In this document: one piece after another, positions 18,786-28,066 of the stretch
Layout of the letters: every line of letters starts with the position of its first letter
Numbering within the stretch: the first letter of the stretch is position 1
Assembly (NCBI RefSeq): GCF_001870485.1
Contig: NZ_MDKE01000022.1
Location: 124,001-188,000 of the forward strand
Length of the DNA: 64,000 nt
Direction: 5' to 3'
From: Oceanisphaera psychrotolerans
GTDB lineage: Bacteria > Pseudomonadota > Gammaproteobacteria > Enterobacterales > Aeromonadaceae
Notes under the pieces: model-generated
The model's input: the letters and a program-made list of their open reading frames with translations, nothing else
What the model was told of the DNA's origin: nothing
Database searches by the model: none
Program-made: the position numbers and the translations under genes

Positions 18786-20842
18786 ATGACACAGCAAGTG
18801 AGTGACAACGGGCAGGGTGGCCGCCTTAACACGGCGGTCTTCCACGGCTCGGTGGTAGGCATACTGATATTTCTGATCTACGCGATCGTCTTTACCGACC
18901 ATGCCACGGCGTTTTTCAATGCCGGGCTGGACTGGATTGGCCAGACCTTTGGCTGGTACTACATGTTGGTGATCATCTCCTACCTGGTATTCGCGGGTAT
19001 AGTTGGCGTCTCGCGTTTCGGCAAGATCCGCCTGGGCCCGGATCACTCGCGACCGGAGTTTTCGCTGCTGTCCTGGTCGGCCATGCTGTTTGCGGCCGGG
19101 ATCGGCGGGGCCATCCTGTTCTTTGTGGTGTCCGAGCCGCTGACCCATTACCTGACGCCGCCTGTCGGCGTCGGGAGCGATGTCGATGCAAAGCGTCGTG
19201 CCATTGTGCAGACCTTTATGCACTGGGGCATTTCGGGCTGGGGTGTGTTTGTGGTGATGGGCATGGCGCTGGCCTATTTCAGTTACCGCCACCGGTTGCC
19301 GCTGGCCATTCGTTCTACCCTCTATCCGTTGTTGGGCAAGCGTATCTACGGACCGATCGGTGACGTAGTGGACATTGCCTCGGTGGTGGCCACCGTCTTC
19401 GGCATTGCCACCGCCTTGGGCATCGGCGTGATGCAGATGAACTACGGTCTGGCCTATCTGTTCGACGTGCCGGAAGGGCTGACGACGCAAGTGATGCTCA
19501 TCCTGCTGGTGGTGACCCTGGCGACTCTGTCGGTAGTGAGCGGGGTCAACAAGGGCATTCGCCGGCTGTCGGAATTCAACCTGCTGATGGTGGCTGCCGT
19601 GGTGCTGTTCGTGCTGCTGCAGGGAGACACCCTGATGTTGCTTAATGCCTTAGTGATGAACACAGGAGACTACCTGGCGGCTCTTGTTGGCAAGAGCTTC
19701 GATACCTATGCCTACAACCCCGAGGCCCAGGGCTGGTTCAGCGGCTGGACCGTGTTTTTCTGGGGCTTCTGGGTTGCCTGGGCCCCCTTTGTCGGTCTGT
19801 TTTTGGCGCGTATTTCACGCGGTCGCACCATTCGTGAGTTTGTTGCCGGCGCCTGTTCATCCCGCTGATCTTCGTGATGGTGATGATTTCCGTGCTGGGC
19901 AACAGTGGTATCAGCCTGGTGGAGCAGGGACTGGTGATACTGGGCGAACAGGCCGTCAATATGCCGCAGGCGACCATCTATACCTTGCTCGAGCAGCTGC
20001 CCTGGGTCGGCCTCACCGCCAGCGTGGTGGTTTTGCTGAGCATCATTTTCTTCGTGACCTCGGCCGACTCCGGTGCGCTGGTGTTGTCCAACTTCACCTA
20101 TATCTTGCGCGATGTGAACCATGATGCGCCGGTTCGCCTGCGCATCTTCTGGTCGGTGCTGATTGGCCTTATCACCATAGTCCTGCTGATGGTTGGTGGT
20201 TTCAGAACCCTGCAGAGTGCGGTGGTGATCACCGCCCTGCCGTTTTCGGCGATCATCCTCCTGAGTATGATCGGCATGTACCGTTCGCTGAAGATCGAGG
20301 CCGGCAAGCTGGAGGCGCGCCAGCAGGTGGTGACCGGCAATGGTGCCGCGCTCGACTGGCGTGAGCGACTCGATCGCACCCTGGATGCGGGCACCCATGA
20401 CCGGGCAGAAGCCACCATACGCCATGCCATTCACCCGGCTCTGACCGAGCTGGCCGAGGAGCTGAGGTTGCGGGGCCAGAAGGCCAGCCTCACCGAGCGG
20501 CAACTGGAGGGGACCCAGCTGGCATGCCCCATGCTGCGGGTGGACTTTGATGGTGCCCCCAGCTTTGTCTATGAGATCCGTACCCGGCGCATGCAGCCAC
20601 CGAGTTTTTTGCCGGCGGACGATGATTACTATCTGTGCCTGGATGTTCATTTGGCCGACGGCAGCGTGGGGCAGGATCTCAACGGCTATACGCGGCTGCA
20701 GGTGGTGCACGATGTGCTGAATGAATACCAGCAACATCTGTATTTCCTGACTCAGGTCGGTGCAGACGGGAATCTGGAGAACATTCCCGGTCACCCGCAT
20801 CAGGTTGAGGGCGAAATTTCGCTGCGGGCTGAGCCTGCATGA
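18786..20842 (+). pseudogene. betT: BetT-like BCCT carrier, broken by a one-base frameshift
   Basis: Choline/betaine carrier of about 685 residues in two frames: 18786-19868, then 19874-20842. The break is at 19851-19853, where GGCGCCTGTTC should read GGCGCCCTGTTC to continue REFVAGALFIPLIFVMV. Both halves are otherwise intact: glycine stretch AAGIGGAILFF, signature SGWTVFFWGFWVAW, ARISRGRTIREF, FFVTSADSGALVLSN, and the long hydrophilic C-terminal domain of proton-coupled BetT (to PHQVEGEISL). It is third in the betC-sulP operon, so it most likely imports choline-O-sulfate or choline. The single lost C in a C run and the lack of other damage suggest a sequencing error. Confidence 0.85.
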
Positions 20843-21411
20843 TAGTAGCTGCCAGCTTGATTCAGAGTTGCAGGTAAGCACACCAGAGAGAACCTCAACC
20901 CAGGGGCTTTACGAACGGTCCTGTAGGAGGGACGGGGAGTAATCCCCGCCTGCCTTCTTTTGGGGCAGCTTTGCCCCGTTTTGGCCCCGTATAGGCCGTT
21001 TGGCCGAGCTTGTTCGTGATGAGTAACGATTTTTTACCGAAAAACCTCGTCAAGCAGCCGTTTGACGAGGGTTTTTCATCTTTTTTCGGGCGTAGAAAAG
21101 TGGCACGTATCTTGCCATCTCTTGCCGGTGAAGATAAGAAAAACGGTTGTGCCCTCATGCGTTTGCCGGGGCAAGACGGCGACAACCGAGTCTTTGAGGG
21201 CGTGCATAACGATGCAATTATTATAGGTTGGTCACAAGTTATCACCGGGCGCTAAAAAATCAGCAATCATCTGGTTTCAGAAATCCCGCTTTGTGGTATA
21301 TGTTTCGCAAATGTGAGTATTTGTAATTCAAATGCTTCGCTGGGGTTATTTAATCGCCACCGTATTAACAGGGTCCCGGATGCGACAGTACAGGGGCCAG
21401 GAGTAAGCGCA
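20843..21411. other. 570-base gap before the first GlxA-type regulator
   Basis: No convincing gene. A terminator-like hairpin lies at 21041-21076. The right half must contain the regulator's promoter. An open frame of 81 codons at 21010-21255 overlaps the hairpin and looks random. Confidence 0.4.
21041..21076 (+). terminator. Terminator between betT-like gene and regulator
   Basis: Stem CCTCGTCAA / TTGACGAGG with A-rich left flank and TTTTT right flank. It lies about 200 bases past the BetT-like stop codon. Confidence 0.7.
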
Positions 21412-22464
21412 ATGAGTCAAACACAACGGGTCGGTTTTCTACTGGTGGACAACTTCACCATGATTTCCCTTGCTTCTGCCATCGAGCCCTTGCGCATGGC
21501 CAATCAACTGTCGGGGCAGCCCCTCTATGAATGGGTGATGCTGACCGAGACCGGTGCGCCGGTGCGGGCCAGTGACCATATCCTGGTGACCCCGGATCAC
21601 AGCATTCAGGACTGCGGTCATCTGGACATGATGATCCTCTGTGGCGGGGTCGGGGTGGTCAACGCCCGCAGCCGCAATCTGCGCGCCTGGTTGCAGCAGC
21701 TGGCCAAGCGTCGGGTCAAACTCGGTGCCGTCTGTACCGGCAGTTATCTGCTGGCCGATGCCGGTGTGCTGACCGGCTATCGCTGTACCCTGCACTGGGA
21801 ATACATGGCCTCGTTCAAGGAAGCCTTCCCGCAGCTGGAAACCAGCAGCGCCCTCTATTGCATCGATCGGGATCGGCTGACCAGCAGTGGCGGCACCGTG
21901 CCGATGGACATGATGCTGCACCTGATCGAGAAAGAGCATTCCAGCGCCCTGAGCACCGCCATCTGCGACATGTTTTTGTGCGAACGCATCCGCGAGGGAC
22001 AGGAAGAGCAGCGGGTGCCGTTGCGCCATACGGTGGGCACGGCCCAGCCCAAGCTGGCCGAGGTGGTGGCGCTGATGGAAGCCAACCTGGAAGAACCGAT
22101 CACCCTGGACGAACTGGCCTGTTATGTGGGACTGTCCCGGCGCCAGGTCGAACGGCTGTTCCAGCGTCATGTCAAATGTTCGCCTTCCCGCTATTATCTC
22201 AACCTGCGACTGAAGCGGGCCCGGCAGCTGTTGCGTCAGACCTCGTTTTCGATCATCGACATCGCCACCGCCTGCGGTTTTGTGTCGACACCTCATTTCA
22301 GCAAATGTTACCGGGAAAACTTCGGGGTACCGCCGCGGGACGACCGTTGTGGACGCACCAGTACAAGGCCGATGATCGAGACGCCGGTCATGCCGGATCT
22401 GGTGATGAGTATCCAGCTGGATATGGCCCGGGGAGAACCCACCTTCGCCTCGGTGACACTGTAA
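21412..22464 (+). CDS. GlxA/GbdR-type AraC-family regulator, copy 1
   Basis: 350 residues. The N-terminal DJ-1/PfpI-like domain (about 1-190) has the GAVCTGSYLLADAGVL motif with the family cysteine. The C-terminal AraC domain (about 225-320) has LDELACYVGLSRRQVERLFQR and SIIDIATACGFVSTPHFSKCYRENFG. This is the class of GbdR, CdhR and SouR in Pseudomonas, which sense glycine betaine/dimethylglycine, carnitine and sarcosine. ATG 21412 lies behind CAGGAG. It is nearly the same as the protein at 31261. Which ligand each one senses is not decidable by eye. Confidence 0.88.
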   Translation: MSQTQRVGFLLVDNFTMISLASAIEPLRMANQLSGQPLYEWVMLTETGAPVRASDHILVTPDHSIQDCGHLDMMILCGGVGVVNARSRNLRAWLQQLAKRRVKLGAVCTGSYLLADAGVLTGYRCTLHWEYMASFKEAFPQLETSSALYCIDRDRLTSSGGTVPMDMMLHLIEKEHSSALSTAICDMFLCERIREGQEEQRVPLRHTVGTAQPKLAEVVALMEANLEEPITLDELACYVGLSRRQVERLFQRHVKCSPSRYYLNLRLKRARQLLRQTSFSIIDIATACGFVSTPHFSKCYRENFGVPPRDDRCGRTSTRPMIETPVMPDLVMSIQLDMARGEPTFASVTL

Positions 22465-22511
22465 CTTCTTTGTCTGTCGCGCCAACTGAAGTGGCACCTG
22501 TTCTGATATGT

Positions 22512-22543
22512 CACAAGCCCCGCCTGGCGGGGCCTGTTGTTTT
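22512..22543 (+). terminator. Terminator of GlxA-type regulator copy 1
   Basis: Stem around AAGCCCCGCC / GGCGGGGC, followed by CTGTTGTTTT. Its sequence closely resembles the terminator of copy 2 (32330-32360). Confidence 0.75.
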
Positions 22544-22796
22544 CGGCACAGACAACCTCTCACATCTATCGATCACGCACGGCACGGGTATCACCGTGGT
22601 GACTGACGTTGATGCTTTGTTCTCTGCTGAGTGGTCAGGGACGATCAATCCTGAACGCCCATGACGTTGTGTAACCAAAGTGATATCTCCTGATTTCATG
22701 ACACCGTCGTTACCGTTCTTGATGAGTTCACAAGAGGATGTATGCCACACTGGCCGTTATTTGGGGCAGACGAAGCTTGTACCGCAGGAGTGAATA

Positions 22797-23657
22797 ATGA
22801 AGCGGCTCGATTTTAATTTATTGGTCACTTTTGTATCGATCGTCGATGCCGGCAGTATTTCCAGAGCGGCGGCATCGCTGCATCGCACGCAGGCCGCGAT
22901 TAGCATTCAGCTTAAGAAGCTTGAAGAGTCAACAGGAAAGCAACTGTTGAACCGGACTTACAACAGCATCAGTCTGACCCGTGAGGGAGAGATCCTGCTG
23001 ACCTATGCACGGCGGATTCTTTCACTGGCGGACGAAGCCTACCATGCCATCAGTGAAAACGAGCTCGAGGGAGTGGTCCGCTTTGGCGTGCCGGATGGAT
23101 ATGCCCGCACCTTCATTCAGGATGTGCTCAGGAATTTCATTCAACGTTTTCCAAAAATCCGGCTGCAGATCAAGAATGCGCCGAGTTCCCAGTTGTTTCA
23201 AAGCCTGCACAAAGGAGACCTTGATCTGATCCTGGTGACGCGTTCGCAGAAGGAACCGGGCGGGACCATAGTCCGTAAGGAAAAACTGGTCTGGGTTGGG
23301 TCCCATGACTATGTGCTTGATAGTGATGCGCCCATCCCGCTGGCTCTTTACGAACAGGGTTGTGATTATCGGCGTCGGGCGATTGAAGTGCTCAACCAAC
23401 ATGGCAAGGAGTGGTATATCTCGTTTGAATGTCAGGGAGTAACTGGCTTTGATATTGCCATCAGCAACGGCCTGGCGGTGTCAGCCATGTCAGCATCTCT
23501 GGTGAAGCCCACTGAATGGCGAATACTGGATATGCCTGCATCCTTGCCCGATCTCGGCATGATCGAGATTGAACTGCACCGCAGTGCGGGAGAAAGCAGT
23601 GAAGCCATCAACTGCTTCGCCGAGGAACTGGAAGCTCATATCTCCAATATGCTCTGA
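22797..23657 (+). CDS. LysR-family regulator
   Basis: 286 residues. Helix-turn-helix: DAGSISRAAASLHRTQAAISIQLKKLEESTGKQLLNRT. The effector domain contains EGVVRFGVPDGYARTFIQDVLRNFIQRFP, close to the group that regulates catabolic operons. A CAGGAG ribosome site precedes the ATG. It lies in front of, and on the same strand as, the aldolase, ABC transporter and dehydrogenase genes, and is the nearest candidate local regulator of that unassigned module. Confidence 0.88.
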   Translation: MKRLDFNLLVTFVSIVDAGSISRAAASLHRTQAAISIQLKKLEESTGKQLLNRTYNSISLTREGEILLTYARRILSLADEAYHAISENELEGVVRFGVPDGYARTFIQDVLRNFIQRFPKIRLQIKNAPSSQLFQSLHKGDLDLILVTRSQKEPGGTIVRKEKLVWVGSHDYVLDSDAPIPLALYEQGCDYRRRAIEVLNQHGKEWYISFECQGVTGFDIAISNGLAVSAMSASLVKPTEWRILDMPASLPDLGMIEIELHRSAGESSEAINCFAEELEAHISNML

Positions 23658-23863
23658 AACAGAACACCTGGTAGAGTCAATTGAGGTGGTGACAGTGGCC
23701 ATTGCTTACAACCTGTCGACCAAACAGGCGGTATAAATTATTTTTAAGTAAAAGCCCACAAGTATTAATTTTACGAAGCCAGAGAGGGGCTTTACTCTAC
23801 CGATACGGAGAATGAATGTGTCCCGGCACATGTCGATACACACAGCTTGAATGGAGCATAGCA

Positions 23864-24619
23864 ATGGCTGAATTTACTGGAGCGGCGTCATCTGCGGCGC
23901 GTTATACCAAGGAAGAGTGGCAGGTTAGGGTTGATCTGGCCGCCATGCATCGCCTGGCTCATGATTATGGCTATGACGATATCGTCTGGAACCATATTAC
24001 GGCGCGCGTACCGGGGGGCGGTCACAACTTCCTGATGAACCATTTTGGGCTGCACAACACCGAAATCACGGCCTCCAACCTGATCAAGATAGACCAGGAT
24101 GGTAATGTGCTGGACGGTCCGCCCGATGTGAATACCGCAGGCTTTGTGATTCATAAAGGAATTCACAACAGCATTCCCAATGCCAAGTTTGTTTTTCATT
24201 CCCATGCTCCGGCGGCGCTGGCGGCCACGGCGATTGAGGAAGTTGTGCACCTGGTGCAGGATTCGTCAATGCTGTATGGCAAAATCAGTTATCACGACTG
24301 GGAAGGCCTGTCGGTTGATCTTGACGAGAGCCAGCGCCTGGCCGACAACCTGGGCAATAACAAGTGCATGATCATGCGCAATCACGGTTTCCTGACGGTG
24401 GGTGAGACCGCCGGTGAGTGCTTTATCAACATGTACTACCTGGTACGCGCCTGTCAGACCATGCTTCAGGCCTACTCGACCGGCCTGCCGTTGGTGAAAA
24501 CGTCCCCGGTTCTGTGGGAGAAGGCCTGCAAGCAGTATGAAAGTTTTCCGGCTGGTAAATACGAGTGGCCTGCGATGTTGCGTTTGCTGGATAAAAAAGA
24601 CCCTTCTTACCGTTACTGA
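23864..24619 (+). CDS. Class II aldolase/adducin-family protein
   Basis: 251 residues from the ATG at 23864 (GGAG seven bases before it; an upstream in-frame ATG at 23816 lacks support). Zinc ligands are visible: HSHAPAALAA (about 106-115) and MRNHGFLTVG (about 169-178); the NTEITASNLIKIDQDGNVL stretch is family-typical. Relatives are aldolases, decarboxylases or epimerases acting on small hydroxy-carbonyl compounds. It opens a module with an ABC betaine-type importer, an enolase-superfamily enzyme and two dehydrogenases, but has its own terminator-like hairpin behind it. Its specific reaction is unknown. Confidence 0.85.
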   Translation: MAEFTGAASSAARYTKEEWQVRVDLAAMHRLAHDYGYDDIVWNHITARVPGGGHNFLMNHFGLHNTEITASNLIKIDQDGNVLDGPPDVNTAGFVIHKGIHNSIPNAKFVFHSHAPAALAATAIEEVVHLVQDSSMLYGKISYHDWEGLSVDLDESQRLADNLGNNKCMIMRNHGFLTVGETAGECFINMYYLVRACQTMLQAYSTGLPLVKTSPVLWEKACKQYESFPAGKYEWPAMLRLLDKKDPSYRY

Positions 24620-24639
24620 AGTTATTCGCTCAGTGAATG

Positions 24640-24663
24640 CCGGGACAAAGTCCCGGTGTTTCA
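24640..24663 (+). terminator. Possible terminator after the aldolase gene
   Basis: Perfect stem CCGGGAC / GTCCCGG with an AAA loop, followed by TGTTTCAGTTT. It would separate the aldolase gene from the ABC operon. Confidence 0.55.
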
Positions 24664-25015
24664 GTTTGCTCACACCTTGATGTATTCCTCTTTCCGTCTC
24701 CACAGTACTCTTTGTATTGTTTCTTTAAACAAAATAAATTGTCCCACTAGGTTATTCTCTCCCCCAGAGTAGATACACCAGTATTGACCCTGTTTGTTCA
24801 TGGTTTAAACAAATTCCTGGCGCATTAACGTGTTTTTTCTATTTTTTATCAGTGGGTTACGCTTAATCTTTTGTTTTTCTCTATGGGGGTTTGGGTATAA
24901 ATAATATTTTAATTATGGCTAACAAACTTTAATTTTTAATATCATAAAAACCGACTTAATATGACTCTAGTGATGCAAGTATTTACATATGGATAACAAC
25001 CTGGAGAGGTGAGTC
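24664..25015. promoter_or_regulatory. AT-rich promoter region of the first ABC operon
   Basis: About 350 bases, markedly AT-rich against its neighbours, with no gene seen. It must carry the promoter for the importer and enzyme genes that follow. No individual operator is clear. Confidence 0.4.
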
Positions 25016-26014
25016 ATGGAAAAGATAACGAAACTGGGTGCGCTGATTACTCTTGTTTCTGGCATAGGCGCCATGCCGGTACATGCTTCCTGTGAAATGG
25101 ATGAAGTTATCAAGATCGCCGATATGAGTTGGGCTTCAGCCTCTGCGATTGCCCATATCGAGTCCAGAATACTGGAGCAGGGATTTGGTTGTAAAACCCA
25201 GCTGATCCCGGGTGATACGGTCCCGACGGCCACCACAATGGTAAGAAAGGGGCTCCCTCATATTGCGCCAGAAATGTGGAGCAGCAATGTCCGCAAGGTG
25301 CTGGAGGAGGGAGAGCAGAGTGGCGCCATTACCATTGCCGGTGATACCTATGTATCGGGTGGGGTAGACGCCTGGTGGGTGCCCAGGTATGTGGTGGATG
25401 CGAACCCGGAGCTCAAGTCGGTCAAGGATCTGGCCCGTTACAGCCACCTGTTCAATGACCCGAATGACCCGGACAAGGGACGTTTCTACAACTGCCCTCC
25501 TGGCTGGGCCTGCGAAGTCATGAGCAAGAACCTGTTGAAGGGATACGGGCTGGATCAGCATTACAATCTGTTCTCTCCCGGCTCCAGTGCCGCCCTCGAT
25601 GCCGCTATCAGCTCCAGTTACAAGCGCAAGAAACCCATCCTTTTCTTCTACTGGGGACCAACTGCCCTGCTGGGCAAATATGACATGGTTCAGCTGGAGA
25701 TGACGCCCCATGACCCAGAGCGGGATGCCTGTAATGCCAAGGCCGAATGCGACAATCCGACGGCGGGTGGCTTCCCTCACGCCGAGGTCAATACCGTCGT
25801 TTCCAAAGAGCTCAAGGAAAAAGCTCCTTCTATCTATGATTTTCTTGCCAAGGTGAGTCTGGAAACCGACATGGTCAACAGCCTGCTGGCCTGGGGCGAT
25901 GAACACAACGCAGAAGCCTCGGAGATTGCCGAGCATTTCCTGGAAAACTATCAGGAAGTCTGGACCCCCTGGGTGTCACCGACAGTTGCTGACAAAGTCA
26001 TCGCCAGCAACTGA
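25016..26014 (+). CDS. ABC transporter substrate-binding protein, ProX/ChoX-like (OpuAC domain)
   Basis: 332 residues. Signal peptide of about 24 residues (MEKITKLGALITLVSG...HAS), then the OpuAC fold. Aromatic residues typical of a quaternary-ammonium cage are present: DMSWASASA (about 40), EMWSSNV (about 90) and FFYWGPTAL (about 218). It also has Cys residues (NCPPGWACEV) common in this branch. It delivers a betaine-like cation to the permease and ATPase that follow. Ligand not assignable; the enzymes downstream suggest something bearing a hydroxyacid, not simple glycine betaine. Confidence 0.88.
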   Translation: MEKITKLGALITLVSGIGAMPVHASCEMDEVIKIADMSWASASAIAHIESRILEQGFGCKTQLIPGDTVPTATTMVRKGLPHIAPEMWSSNVRKVLEEGEQSGAITIAGDTYVSGGVDAWWVPRYVVDANPELKSVKDLARYSHLFNDPNDPDKGRFYNCPPGWACEVMSKNLLKGYGLDQHYNLFSPGSSAALDAAISSSYKRKKPILFFYWGPTALLGKYDMVQLEMTPHDPERDACNAKAECDNPTAGGFPHAEVNTVVSKELKEKAPSIYDFLAKVSLETDMVNSLLAWGDEHNAEASEIAEHFLENYQEVWTPWVSPTVADKVIASN

Positions 26015-26073
26015 CATAAATCATTGGAAGAGAGGGTGCCTCGGCACCCGATAACATGCGAGGTAACGCGAAT

Positions 26074-26937
26074 ATGTTTCCGGAATTGATAGATCCCAGG
26101 GAGTTTAGAGGCGCCATTGATGACTTTGTCGATAACTTTGTCATTGAGTGGGCCACCTTCCTCGAGCAGTTTTTTAACCCTTTCCTGCAAGTGCTGAATT
26201 TTTTTGAGTCCACCTTGCTGAATAGCCCCTGGTGGCTGGTCATCGGCATTATCTCTGCCGTGGCCTATGCCGGCTCGCGCAAACTGTCGTTGGTGCTCTG
26301 GCTGGCCGGTGCCATGATGCTGATGGGATTTCTCGGTTTGTGGGAAGACGGCATGCGCACCCTGGCGCTGATGCTGGTATGTACCCTCATCTCGATCCTG
26401 GTTGGTATTCCGCTCGGTATTTTCATGTCTTGGTCGAACAAGTTCCGCGCGTTCATGTTGCCGGTGCTCGACATCATGCAGACCATGCCCAGTTTCGTCT
26501 ATCTGATCCCGGCTATCATGCTGTTTGGTCCAGGCAAGATTCCAGCAGTGCTGGCTACCGTTATCTATGCGGTTCCGCCGCTGATCCGACTGACCGATCT
26601 GGGGGTTCGGATGGTTGATAGCGAGATCATCGAAGCCACTGAATCTTTCGGTGCCAACAAGATGCAGAAACTGTTCTGGGTGCAGATCCCCCTGGCCCTG
26701 CCCAATATCATGGCCGGCATCAACCAGGCCACCATGATGGCACTGGCGATGGTTGTGGTGGCGTCGATGATCGGTGCACAGGGTCTGGGTTACCAGGTAT
26801 TGCAAGGCATCACCCGGCTTGAGGTTGGACGCGGACTGTTGGCTGGTATTGCCATCGTCATTCTGGCTGTGGTGTTCGATCGCATCACTCAGGCCTATGG
26901 CAAGCGGGCCCAGGCCCATCTGCATAGCAATAGTTAA
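26074..26937 (+). CDS. ABC transporter permease, ProW-like
   Basis: 287 residues from the ATG at 26074, with GAGGTAA before it; an ATG at 26056 would add six residues. Several membrane helices. The permease contact loop is EATESFGANKMQKLFWVQIPLALPNIMAGINQ (about residues 188-219), as in ProW/OpuAB. It lies between the binding protein and the ATPase in the same operon. A GGGTGCC / GGCACCC hairpin at 26034-26050 lies in the short gap before it. Confidence 0.9.
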   Translation: MFPELIDPREFRGAIDDFVDNFVIEWATFLEQFFNPFLQVLNFFESTLLNSPWWLVIGIISAVAYAGSRKLSLVLWLAGAMMLMGFLGLWEDGMRTLALMLVCTLISILVGIPLGIFMSWSNKFRAFMLPVLDIMQTMPSFVYLIPAIMLFGPGKIPAVLATVIYAVPPLIRLTDLGVRMVDSEIIEATESFGANKMQKLFWVQIPLALPNIMAGINQATMMALAMVVVASMIGAQGLGYQVLQGITRLEVGRGLLAGIAIVILAVVFDRITQAYGKRAQAHLHSNS

Positions 26938-26958
26938 CTATCTGACGGGAAAGTAATT

Positions 26959-28020
26959 ATGAGCAGCAACTACCAAATAGAAATCAAGAATATCTATAAG
27001 GTGTTTGGAACCAACCCGGCGGATGTGATGAACAGGATCAAGGCCGGGGCCAGCAAGAAGGAAGTACTGGAACAGACATCGCATGTAGTGGGACTGAATG
27101 ATGTTTCGCTGTCAATTGAAGCTGGTCATATCTATGTGATTATGGGGCTGTCCGGCTCCGGCAAGTCGACCCTGATTCGGCATTTTAACCGCCTGATCGA
27201 CCCGACCAGCGGACAGGTGATTGTCGACGGCAAAAACGTGCTTGAGTTCGGCAAGAAGGAACTCGAGGACTTTCGGCGCAACAAGATCAGCATGGTGTTC
27301 CAGCGCTTCGGGTTGTTACCCCACGAGACGGTGCTCAGTAATGCCGCATTCGGCCTGAGGGTTCAGGGAGTGGCAAAAGCCGAACGTGAAAAAAAGGCCC
27401 GTTACTGGCTCGAACAGGTTGGGCTTGCCGGGGTCGAGTCTCATTATCCATCTCAGCTTTCCGGTGGCATGCAGCAGCGGGTCGGCCTGGCCCGGGCGCT
27501 GGTCAATGATCCGGATATCCTGCTGATGGATGAGGCGTTCAGCGCACTGGATCCGCTTATCAAGAGTGAAATGCAGGACCAGTTGCTGGTGCTGCAGAAG
27601 CAACTGAACAAGACCATTGTCTTCATTACCCATGACCTGGACGAGGCGCTCAAGATCGGTGATCGCATCGCCATTCTCAAGGATGGCGAGCTGATCCAGG
27701 AGGGAACACCGTCAGATATTCTGATGAGGCCTGCCAATGGCTATGTTGAGGAGTTTATCGGTGGCGTCAATCGCTCCAAGGCCATTCGCGTTGGGCACCT
27801 GATGCGTTCAGCAGCGGTGACCATGGCCAGCGGAGCCGAATCATTCGGACAGGGACGATTTGATGCCACTCATGCGGTGCGGATAGAACAGACCCTGGAA
27901 GAAATACTGCCGCAGCTGATAAGCAATACATCGTCGATTCCGGTGATGGATGAATCAAATGCCCTGGTGGGTTATCTCGACAAGGCCGATGTGGTGGCGG
28001 CGCTCAACCGCGGACGGTGA
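26959..28020 (+). CDS. ABC transporter ATP-binding protein, ProV-like
   Basis: 353 residues. Walker [10 protein letters not shown] (about 62-70), Q-loop VFQRFGLLPHETVLSN, signature LSGGMQQRVGLARAL (about 172-186), Walker B ILLMDEAFSALDP and the H-loop in FITHDLDEA. The N-terminal IEIKNIYKVFGTNPADVM extension is typical of ProV/OpuAA. The C-terminal part is short, with one clear CBS-like segment (TSSIPVMDESNALVGYLDKADVV). It powers the import complex encoded just upstream. Confidence 0.92.
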   Translation: MSSNYQIEIKNIYKVFGTNPADVMNRIKAGASKKEVLEQTSHVVGLNDVSLSIEAGHIYVIMGLSGSGKSTLIRHFNRLIDPTSGQVIVDGKNVLEFGKKELEDFRRNKISMVFQRFGLLPHETVLSNAAFGLRVQGVAKAEREKKARYWLEQVGLAGVESHYPSQLSGGMQQRVGLARALVNDPDILLMDEAFSALDPLIKSEMQDQLLVLQKQLNKTIVFITHDLDEALKIGDRIAILKDGELIQEGTPSDILMRPANGYVEEFIGGVNRSKAIRVGHLMRSAAVTMASGAESFGQGRFDATHAVRIEQTLEEILPQLISNTSSIPVMDESNALVGYLDKADVVAALNRGR

Positions 28021-28066
28021 GAGTGTCGTTATTACGTAATTATTTCTGATTGATGGCAGGTGCTTA

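Noticed and set aside
21010-21255. 81-codon open frame before regulator copy 1
   Set aside because: It overlaps a terminator hairpin, lacks a good ribosome site and has no recognisable domain.
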